Under the pieces are notes generated by a model, which made no database searches, was not told the DNA's origin, and was given only the letters and a program-made list of their open reading frames with translations. From contig WUAJ01000029.1 of the NCBI GenBank assembly GCA_009827215.1, forward strand, positions 1 to 16,819: a stretch of DNA of 16,819 bases, written 5' to 3'. Every line of letters starts with the position of its first letter. Positions within the stretch are counted from its first letter, which is position 1. This DNA comes from Phycisphaeraceae bacterium. GTDB taxonomy: Bacteria; Planctomycetota; Phycisphaerae; Phycisphaerales; UBA1924. The translations under genes and the position numbers were made by a program. Positions 7,703 to 13,791 of this stretch are shown here, in pieces.

Positions 7703-7720
7703 GCGCAGGAAATCCTGCGC
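7703..7720. promoter_or_regulatory. 18-bp palindrome just upstream of the integrase
   Basis: GCGCAGGA-AA-TCCTGCGC is a perfect 8-2-8 inverted repeat that ends 12 bp before the integrase ATG. It could bind a repressor or excision factor, or fold as a 7-bp hairpin with an AAAT loop in the int leader and hide the start. No clear -35/-10 pair was found in this gap. Confidence 0.5.
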
Positions 7721-7732
7721 TAGAGTTCCCTG

Positions 7733-8914
7733 ATGGGACCAAAACTCAGGAATCGCAACGGAAGAGCGATCGTCACGCTCAGAGACTCGGTGACCGGCAA
7801 ACGACGCGAATACCCATTGGGTTCGTACGGGAGTGTCGAGGCCGAGGCGAAGTATCACTCGTTGATGAGCCGGTTCAACGCTCGGGGGAAGCGACTGGAG
7901 ATCGATCATCGCGAAGAACTGACCGTGGCCCAGCTCGTCGCCGAATACTGGCAGATGGCGAGCGTCAAATACCAGCCCAATCACCTAGCCACACTGAAAT
8001 CAGCGGCGAAAATGATCAATCGGTACTACGGAGATCTGCTGGTCAACGACTTTGGACCGCTCAAACTCCAGGAACTCCGCGGGATCATGGAGCGGGAGGG
8101 TCTCGATGGTCGTGCATGGGCTCGGGGGTACATCAACAGCCAAGTGAACAGGACACGATCAATGTTCAAATGGGGTGTGAGCCAGGAACTGGTCAAGCCC
8201 GAAACATTGCAGGCGCTCCAGACAGTCGGACCACTGGTTCAGGGACAGACGACCGCCCATGAGACCGAGGCGGTGGAGGAAGCGGATCTGGATCTGGTCG
8301 CCGGATCCATCGAGTTTATGAGCAAGCCGGTTCGGACGATGGTCGAACTCCAGATGGTGAGCGGTGCTCGGCCCGGCGAGATTGTCCGTTTGCGAATGGA
8401 TTGGGTGACCAAGCACTCCGATGATCTCTGGATCTTCACCATCCCCAAGGGGCAGGCGAAGGTGCGGTTCAAACCCCGCCCGATCCCCCTGGGACCACGG
8501 GCGATCCGGGCGATCGAGCCGTTTATCGACGAGGAGAATCCAGAAGCGTTCCTGTTCAAACCGGCGGATTCGCTGATGGAGCTCATGGGCTATGTGCGTG
8601 GTGGGGCACGGGCGCCCAAACCTCGATACACGACCGGGAGCTATCGCGATGCGATCCAGTCGGCGTGCGATAAGGCGTTCCCACCGCCAGAGGACTGTGA
8701 AAATCCGGATCAGTGGGTGAAAGATCACCGTTGGAGCCCGAACCAGCTCCGTCACTGGTCGCTCACCGAGATCGAGTACAACTCAGACGATAAGGAAGCG
8801 TCGATCGTTGCCGGGCACTCGAAGCCGAGGATCACCAACGATGTGTACATCCATCGCGCAGCCCGTCATTTTGAGCGGATCATCGAGAAGTGTGCGTTCA
8901 TGAGAGAGGGTTGA
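7733..8914 (+). CDS. Phage tyrosine integrase
   Basis: This 393-residue tyrosine recombinase should integrate and excise the element at the adjacent tRNA-Ala. Residues about 62-160 form the SAM-like core-binding domain (LTVAQLVAEYWQM ... SMFKWGVSQELV). Residues about 180-385 are the catalytic domain: Arg213 in GARPGEIVRLR, a candidate Lys (239 or 243), box II NQLRH with Arg340, His362 in AGHSKPR and the nucleophile Tyr372 in NDVYIHR. The first His of the usual HxxR is Asn337 (WSPNQLRH), a tolerated change. The N-terminal 60 residues are basic and may bind arm sites. No ribosome site precedes the ATG. Its stop is 1 bp from that of the convergent NYN gene. Confidence 0.93.
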   Translation: MGPKLRNRNGRAIVTLRDSVTGKRREYPLGSYGSVEAEAKYHSLMSRFNARGKRLEIDHREELTVAQLVAEYWQMASVKYQPNHLATLKSAAKMINRYYGDLLVNDFGPLKLQELRGIMEREGLDGRAWARGYINSQVNRTRSMFKWGVSQELVKPETLQALQTVGPLVQGQTTAHETEAVEEADLDLVAGSIEFMSKPVRTMVELQMVSGARPGEIVRLRMDWVTKHSDDLWIFTIPKGQAKVRFKPRPIPLGPRAIRAIEPFIDEENPEAFLFKPADSLMELMGYVRGGARAPKPRYTTGSYRDAIQSACDKAFPPPEDCENPDQWVKDHRWSPNQLRHWSLTEIEYNSDDKEASIVAGHSKPRITNDVYIHRAARHFERIIEKCAFMREG

Positions 8915-8915
8915 A

Positions 8916-9536
8916 TCAACACCAGGTAGATGGGCGGGTCGTCGATTTGCCTTTGGCGTTGACCGTATCAGGAAACTGGCTATTCCTAAGAAGATTTTCT
9001 GAGATATCGATCGGTTTGGACCGTGTTGCTTTCACCAGCTTGCCGCACTTTCTGGCTGGTGGGAGACAGACAATCGCCTTTTTCCCCTCGCACTCTTGAT
9101 AGACAGTTTGGACTGGTGGAACATGATCCTCGTCCCCTCCGACGACCGCAAGCACATCAGACCGGTCTGCCATCGCGTCAGCGACGATCAATGTCGCAAT
9201 CCGAGTATCGGTCTGTTTTTCCTTGAAGCGACCGATTAACGCTCCGCACTTGGGGTTCTTGCAGTATTTCGGGATATCTTGATAGCTCCCGAGATGCAAT
9301 CGCAGCTTACTCACCGATTTAAGGGCCGCAAGGTATGCGAGTTGGCGTTGCTTTGAGTCTTCGCTGCTCTTGACCATGGCCGTGCAATAGTGGATCGAGA
9401 CGATTTCTTGATCCGGTTTTTTGAGCTGATCACACATTTTGCCGAGATCAAGCCATAGCCATTTCTTGCCATACTTCTCAATAATCCCGTTGTACAGGTT
9501 GTATCCATCAATATAAAAAGAAATCCTTTGCGGCAT
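8916..9536 (-). CDS. NYN-domain (PIN-like) nuclease
   Basis: The 206-residue protein carries the NYN-family acidic residues: Asp10 and Asn13 in YIDGYNLYNGI, Asp110 in EKQTDTRIATLIVADA, and Asp135/Asp137 in VVGGDEDHVP. A CKNPKC pair (Cys92, Cys97) directly before the EKQTD motif matches the zinc-ribbon half seen in many bacterial NYN proteins. NYN proteins are metal-dependent ribonuclease-like enzymes; the RNA target is unknown. The last 30 residues are basic and Ser/Thr-rich. The start has an excellent AAGGAG 5 bases upstream. It is the only leftward gene in this part of the phage, tail-to-tail with int and divergent from the packaging operon, the usual place for a lysogenic accessory (moron) gene, perhaps anti-phage or regulatory. 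Confidence 0.85.
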   Translation of the reverse strand: MPQRISFYIDGYNLYNGIIEKYGKKWLWLDLGKMCDQLKKPDQEIVSIHYCTAMVKSSEDSKQRQLAYLAALKSVSKLRLHLGSYQDIPKYCKNPKCGALIGRFKEKQTDTRIATLIVADAMADRSDVLAVVGGDEDHVPPVQTVYQECEGKKAIVCLPPARKCGKLVKATRSKPIDISENLLRNSQFPDTVNAKGKSTTRPSTWC

Positions 9537-9545
9537 TGAATCTCC

Positions 9546-9574
9546 TTGACCCGTTTAGCCGAATATCCTAATAT
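9546..9574 (+). promoter_or_regulatory. Strong sigma-70-like promoter facing right
   Basis: TTGACC (9546-9551), a 17-base spacer and TAATAT (9569-9574) predict a start near 9581. No coding gene starts within 190 bp downstream, and a hairpin followed by a T-containing stretch comes about 30 bases after the start, so the product would be a short RNA. The promoter begins only 10 bp upstream of the divergent NYN start codon. Confidence 0.55.
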
Positions 9575-9576
9575 TC
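9561..9576. promoter_or_regulatory. Palindrome over the -10 box, candidate operator
   Basis: GAATAT-CCTA-ATATTC is a perfect 6-4-6 inverted repeat that covers the -10 of the rightward promoter and lies in the expected promoter zone of the NYN gene. A repressor here could control both directions. AT-rich palindromes of this size occur by chance, so support is modest. Confidence 0.35.
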
Positions 9577-9580
9577 TAGA

Positions 9581-9635
9581 ACTAAACCGGGACTACGGAC
9601 CCGGCTCGACGCCTTCCTTATGGAGGGCGTTTCTC
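9581..9635 (+). ncRNA. Candidate small RNA between NYN gene and packaging operon
   Basis: The segment starts at the predicted start site of the 9546-9574 promoter. It has one hairpin CCGGG-ACTACGGA-CCCGG (9587-9604) and a second, ACGCCTTCC-TTAT-GGAGGGCGT (9609-9630, 9 bp with one G-U pair), followed by TTCTCATT, which looks like an intrinsic terminator. Length would be about 50-55 bases. It matches no RNA family I recognise. It might instead be only a terminator against leftward or rightward read-through. Confidence 0.4.
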
Positions 9636-9709
9636 ATTATATGGGTAGGTTTTCGTTGGCGCAATCATTTATTTCATGAGTGCGTGAACGATCGAAGAGA
9701 TGGCGCTGG

Positions 9710-9738
9710 TTGACGGGGGCAAGTGCTCGCGGTATCCT
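9710..9738 (+). promoter_or_regulatory. Promoter of the packaging and head operon
   Basis: TTGACG (9710-9715), a 17-base spacer and TATCCT (9733-9738) give a start near 9745, about 28 bases before the first gene of the operon. The start point falls in the 21-bp motif 9739-9759. Confidence 0.6.
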
Positions 9739-9759
9739 AAGTTAGTGAATACTCACTTA
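9739..9759. promoter_or_regulatory. 21-bp shared operator motif, copy 1
   Basis: AAGTTAGTGAATACTCACTTA matches the copy at 15844-15864 at 19 of 21 bases. It contains the inverted repeat AGTGA-ATAC-TCACT. It begins directly after the -10 box and covers the start site, the place where a bound repressor blocks transcription. Confidence 0.6.
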
Positions 9760-9772
9760 GGGAGCCGCCCCC

Positions 9773-10252
9773 ATGTCACAGACCAGTGTATACGACTTCG
9801 ACTCTGCTCAAACCGATGTGCTGAACTTCAAGCGGCTGAAACTGGGCAAGGGCAATCCCTCCTCCAAGTTCCCTGATGAAATCCAGATGATCAAGTACCT
9901 CGCATCCGGGGTGCTCAATGTCAACGATGTGTCCCCAGATCCCGCGACGGTGCTGGCCGTGCTCATGCAGGGTGGTAAGCGGGTGCTCCAAACCACGCTG
10001 ACCATCACCTCGACCGGAATCCAGACCAATACCGCGGGTTCTGCTGCGAACACGATCGGTCAGGAGGCGCTGTGTGGTGTGACGCTTGAAGAAGACAGCC
10101 GCGGCATTCAGGACCTGCTCGGGTATTGCATCAAAGAAGAATCTGATAAGACGGGTTTTGAAAACTCAGATTACGCGTGGTGGATCGGTTGTACTAGTCT
10201 CGGCGGGTTCTCGAGTATCAAGCTCCATGCGGTTCCAGGGCGGAGGGTGTGA
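9773..10252 (+). CDS. Hypothetical phage protein, first gene of packaging operon
   Basis: I do not recognise this 159-residue protein. It is soluble, with no signal or membrane helix. The middle (residues about 60-100) is rich in Thr, Val and Gly and probably beta strands (VLQTTLTITSTGIQTNT), and it ends in basic GRRV. A good AGGGAG lies 8 bases before the ATG. The terminase gene starts 6 bp after its stop, so the two are co-transcribed. The position is that of a small terminase subunit, but I see no helix-turn-helix or coiled oligomerisation region to support that; a minor virion protein is equally possible. Confidence 0.75.
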   Translation: MSQTSVYDFDSAQTDVLNFKRLKLGKGNPSSKFPDEIQMIKYLASGVLNVNDVSPDPATVLAVLMQGGKRVLQTTLTITSTGIQTNTAGSAANTIGQEALCGVTLEEDSRGIQDLLGYCIKEESDKTGFENSDYAWWIGCTSLGGFSSIKLHAVPGRRV

Positions 10253-10258
10253 TCCGCC

Positions 10259-12931
10259 GTGAAGAAGGGCAATCCATTTGTCGCCACCGATCCCTCGGGG
10301 AAGGTCCATCAGGGGATCGGACTCAAGGGGTTTTGTCAGTTGTACAAACTGCATTACCAGGACGCGCGGGATTCGATGAACGGCGTGATGATCGCAACGC
10401 GCGATGGATGGACCTTCGGGATCCCGGAACCAGATGTCGATACCAGCGACTGGAAACACCACAAGACCACCGGCAAGCCGCCCAAGGGTGCGGAGAAGGA
10501 ACTCATCGATCAGCTTCTGAACGAGGATGGGAACATCGACATCCTGATGCGCCGCACGCCGGATATCGCCGAGGCGATTCTGGAGCTGCAAGATGTGGAT
10601 CCGAAACGGTGCTGCCGGAATCTCCACACACTGATCATGCGCCTGTCGATGGGTGTCGCCGGCGGGAAGAAACTGCCGGATGGGTGCTCGATCAACACGA
10701 TGCTCTCGGCCGCGAAGGAGATGGCGAAGGCGCACGGGATCGATTGGTCGGACATCGCGGATCGGCGCAGCGACACCGAGAAGGCCGCGGATTTGATCGA
10801 TCGGTTGGCCCGGCTGGGACCGCAGGAGTTGCTGTGCGAGTTTGACGAAGAGCTCGACGCACTCGAGGCGGCGATGGATTACACCGAAGAGGTCGGCGAC
10901 AAGATCTACGACAAACTCAACGATCCGAATGAACCGATCACCGCTGCTCAGATTCTGCCGATCGAGCAGATGCCAGAGGGACAGGATCCAGGAGCACCCC
11001 CCGGCCCAAAAGCGATCGCGGCGGCCGTCCAGAACTGGAGGGTGCGAGTCCGCCGCGTTCGTGAGCTGGCACGCCGGGCGAGACATCGCTCTGATCCAGA
11101 AGCACGGGGCAAGCGCCGGCGCGTGCAAGAAGCTACGCACCAGCTCCGATTCCAGGTGTATGTCAACCGCTCAGAGCGGAACAAGGAACAGATCCAACGA
11201 CGGGCGCAGAAGGTTTTTGTGTTCGACGCGATTCATGTGCAGGCGTCGATGTACACCTACTTTGCGAGGGGTGGGTATGCACGCACTAAATTCGGCTTGC
11301 TTGCTCCAGGTGATCGGTATGGTCCGGTCGGCTATGAGATTGTGTTTGAAGGGGTCGAGCATCGTGGTGTGATCATCCTGATGCCACCGCGCCATGGAAA
11401 GACAGAGGGGGTTATCGCGGACATTGTGCTGGCGATCGGTGAGAACCCAGAGATCCAGATGGGGACGATCCACGACAATGAGAAGGTTGCTGAAAGGACG
11501 CTTGCATCGGTAGCATCGTGCTTTGATAAGAACACAGAGCAAGGTCGCCGCAACAATCGATTGTTCCCGTATGAGCTTGATGCCAAGGACAACAACGCTC
11601 AGTCGATTCGTGTTAAAACGAAGAATCGCCCCAAGAACCCGAACCTGATTGCTGCTGGTATATTCGGTGGTGGGCTTGGAAACAACCTTGATCGTTTGTA
11701 CCCAGATGATGTGGTTCCTGAAAAGGACCGTCGTGAACCGACTCGTCGCGAGGCACGCAAGCAGGCATACCGAACAACCTGGCTCACGCGCGACCAAGGA
11801 TTGCGTGGATACATCACGCTCACCGGTTACCCGCACCACCACAAAGATCTGGTGTGGGATGCGGTGCTTGAGGCGAAGAAGTATCAAGACACAGAGGGAC
11901 GCGAGGGGGTTCCGATGTGGGTGATGCGCGCCCCGGTTGGAGGACCGATCGACAAACCGGGCATTCCCAAGTTCATGTCGATCTCAAAGCTGTATCCCAA
12001 GAAATGGCTCAAGGGTAAATATGCCGAGCTTGGTGATCGTCATATGTGGGCGGCCAACTACGAGCTTGATCCGCAGCCGCTTGGTACGCGCATCGTTGAA
12101 GAGATCGAACTGTTCAATGTTGATTCTCCGGAGACGCGGCGGTTCCTTGATCGCGCCGAGCACATGATGTGCGTGGATCCGACATCGACCAAGGACCCCA
12201 AGACCAGCGACATGGTTGGACTGGTGCTTGGTGCTTACGGTGACCGATCCGGTTTGAGTATCGATGAGATGGGAAACGAACATGCGGTTCCAGAGCCGGC
12301 GCTGTACATGACGCAGGAGATGGAGTTTCTTGCGAATCAGCCCGAGATTGCTAAGCGGATGATCGGCATCGCTGATAGCCGTCACCACAACCGGCTCATC
12401 AATCAGGCGATCGTCGAAGTGACGGGTCCTGGTCACGCGCTGGTGGACTTCCTTGAAGATCTCTACGGGATCAACAATGTATACCAGGCGAAGGCGAACA
12501 ACTTGAATAAGGGCGAGCGATTCCGTGCGGTCGCTGGATTGATTGAGAACTCTGATCCGCAGAACGCGCCGCCGTGTGTGTGTTTCCCCGGCCGTCATCC
12601 GATCGGTGCCGACGGCAACCCTGATTATGAGCAGCCGCTTGTGCTGTTGCCCGAGTTTGAGCGCTTGTACAACTACATCGTGAACTTCAAGAACGAGTCG
12701 GGCTTGCACTCGCTTGATGCGATGGTCCACCTGATCAAGTTCTGCAAGGACAATCGAAGTCTCGGTCGAGGACGCGGCGCGTTCTCTCGTCAGGCGATGG
12801 GTCTCAAGAAATCACCGCCCGGAAGCATACTCAAAAAGAACTACGCCCTTATTCACGAGGGTCGAACGAAAGCAACGCCGCGTTCCGCGATGGATCCTGG
12901 GATGCAGCGTTTGAATCACACCGGTGTCTAG
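10259..12931 (+). CDS. Phage terminase large subunit with long N-terminal extension
   Basis: The 890-residue protein would be the ATP-driven DNA-packaging motor and headful/cos nuclease. The ATPase domain (about 320-600) shows Walker A at 371-382 (MPPRHGKT, Lys381) and Walker B at about 479-484 (RLYPDD). The RNase H-like nuclease follows: Asp640 in CVDPTSTKD, Asp706 in IADSRH and Asp820 in HSLDAM. Family members are usually 400-600 residues; here about 320 residues precede the ATPase. Residues 14-56 (GLKGFCQLYKLHYQDARDSM ... GWTF) resemble short NUMOD-like DNA-binding repeats; residues 65-220 are helical; 245-310 are very basic. The GTG start has GGAGGG about 11 bases upstream. By eye, leucine codons shift from CTG/CTC to frequent CTT near base 11200, hinting at a composite gene. 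Role is very sure, the extension's role unknown. Confidence 0.92.
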   Translation: MKKGNPFVATDPSGKVHQGIGLKGFCQLYKLHYQDARDSMNGVMIATRDGWTFGIPEPDVDTSDWKHHKTTGKPPKGAEKELIDQLLNEDGNIDILMRRTPDIAEAILELQDVDPKRCCRNLHTLIMRLSMGVAGGKKLPDGCSINTMLSAAKEMAKAHGIDWSDIADRRSDTEKAADLIDRLARLGPQELLCEFDEELDALEAAMDYTEEVGDKIYDKLNDPNEPITAAQILPIEQMPEGQDPGAPPGPKAIAAAVQNWRVRVRRVRELARRARHRSDPEARGKRRRVQEATHQLRFQVYVNRSERNKEQIQRRAQKVFVFDAIHVQASMYTYFARGGYARTKFGLLAPGDRYGPVGYEIVFEGVEHRGVIILMPPRHGKTEGVIADIVLAIGENPEIQMGTIHDNEKVAERTLASVASCFDKNTEQGRRNNRLFPYELDAKDNNAQSIRVKTKNRPKNPNLIAAGIFGGGLGNNLDRLYPDDVVPEKDRREPTRREARKQAYRTTWLTRDQGLRGYITLTGYPHHHKDLVWDAVLEAKKYQDTEGREGVPMWVMRAPVGGPIDKPGIPKFMSISKLYPKKWLKGKYAELGDRHMWAANYELDPQPLGTRIVEEIELFNVDSPETRRFLDRAEHMMCVDPTSTKDPKTSDMVGLVLGAYGDRSGLSIDEMGNEHAVPEPALYMTQEMEFLANQPEIAKRMIGIADSRHHNRLINQAIVEVTGPGHALVDFLEDLYGINNVYQAKANNLNKGERFRAVAGLIENSDPQNAPPCVCFPGRHPIGADGNPDYEQPLVLLPEFERLYNYIVNFKNESGLHSLDAMVHLIKFCKDNRSLGRGRGAFSRQAMGLKKSPPGSILKKNYALIHEGRTKATPRSAMDPGMQRLNHTGV

Positions 12932-12949
12932 CACCAAAGGAGTCTCCAT

Positions 12950-13351
12950 ATGTATACGAAAGAACAACTCGAAGAACTCGCCACGCATTGCCGACCGACA
13001 CCCGGCCGGATCGCTGTGGTGTTTGATGAGCATCTTACGAAAACAGAAGCCGGGATCTTTCTTCCTGAAAGCAAGGACGAGGATGCGGAGACCTGCACGA
13101 TCTTCGCGGTTGGACCTGAGCGTCCAAATGAACCGCATGGCCTGCAACTCTTTGAACGAGCCTTTGTCAACAAGTGGGCCGGTCATGACATGGAGATCGA
13201 CATTGGTCTTGAAGAGAAAGTCAAGATCAAGGTGCTTGATGGGCGCGATGTGATGTGCGTCTTTGGTCATGACACGAAGGTCAGCGGTGTACAAAGCGTG
13301 CTCAAATCCGAAGAGGATTCGGTGTCACAAGAAAGTGTGGTGCAGGCATGA
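12950..13351 (+). CDS. Phage GroES-like co-chaperonin
   Basis: The 133-residue protein has the GroES pattern: RPTPGRIAVVFDE (16-27) like PLHDRVIVKRKE, then KTEAGIFLPES (31-41), matching the mobile loop KSAGGIVL in which the hydrophobic tripeptide (here Ile-Phe-Leu, 36-38) docks on GroEL. TIFAVGPE (50-57) matches the GEVLAVG strand, and VKIKVLDGRDVMCVFGHD (91-108) the closing strands. It is some 35 residues longer than GroES, with a 10-residue N-terminal and a Ser/Glu-rich C-terminal extension. Phages such as T4 (gp31) and related viruses encode GroES replacements needed to fold capsid protein; the position between terminase and portal suggests the same. AAAGGAG lies 7 bases before the ATG. 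Its stop overlaps the next gene. Confidence 0.82.
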   Translation: MYTKEQLEELATHCRPTPGRIAVVFDEHLTKTEAGIFLPESKDEDAETCTIFAVGPERPNEPHGLQLFERAFVNKWAGHDMEIDIGLEEKVKIKVLDGRDVMCVFGHDTKVSGVQSVLKSEEDSVSQESVVQA

Positions 13352-13752
13352 TGATGTCCATCTTCTTCATCATGGTCATTGGTCTGATGTCGTTGTACCT
13401 GAGTGGTGTCATCGGATTCCGATACGGGTATGACAAGGGCTTTGCCGCTGGTATGAAAGAAACCAGCACCAAGCGGGTCATTGAATCCAATGAGCACTTG
13501 GTCAGTATGGCCACGACTGCTTTAGAAATGACTCGCCAGAGCGATCGGATCACCGTTGCCCAGCAGAACAACCGGCTGGATGTGGTCGCAGGCGATCCGC
13601 CCCTTGTTCCGCAAGCTGAACCAGAAGATCAACCCAAGTCAACGCAGCAGGCCGCGAATGATGTCCGCAATTCATTCGGCAACCCGGCGTTCCGGGTTCC
13701 CGCGCCACAGAGCTTTGACGGCAGTTTCCAGGTCCCGACAACCAGTATGTAA
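13348..13752 (+). CDS. Small membrane-anchored phage protein, function unknown
   Basis: The first ATG (13348) overlaps the GroES-like stop codon; ATGs at 13351 and 13354 are equally possible starts. Residues about 3-24 are a hydrophobic helix (IFFIMVIGLMSLYLSGVIGF), followed by a Gly-rich turn (YGYDKGFAAGM), a short helical stretch and a Gln/Pro/Ser-rich, probably disordered tail of about 60 residues. The topology resembles N-terminally anchored phage accessory proteins, including i-spanins, but no lysis genes are near and no family was recognised. The overlap implies translational coupling to the co-chaperonin. Confidence 0.75.
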   Translation: MMMSIFFIMVIGLMSLYLSGVIGFRYGYDKGFAAGMKETSTKRVIESNEHLVSMATTALEMTRQSDRITVAQQNNRLDVVAGDPPLVPQAEPEDQPKSTQQAANDVRNSFGNPAFRVPAPQSFDGSFQVPTTSM

Positions 13753-13791
13753 CCCGTTGATGATCCACCGCTCGACGAATCGAGGTATACC

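Noticed and set aside
10249..10845. 198-codon open frame overlapping the start of the terminase gene
   Set aside because: Arg/Gly/Asp-rich composition typical of a shifted frame; the terminase frame has the ribosome site and conserved motifs downstream.
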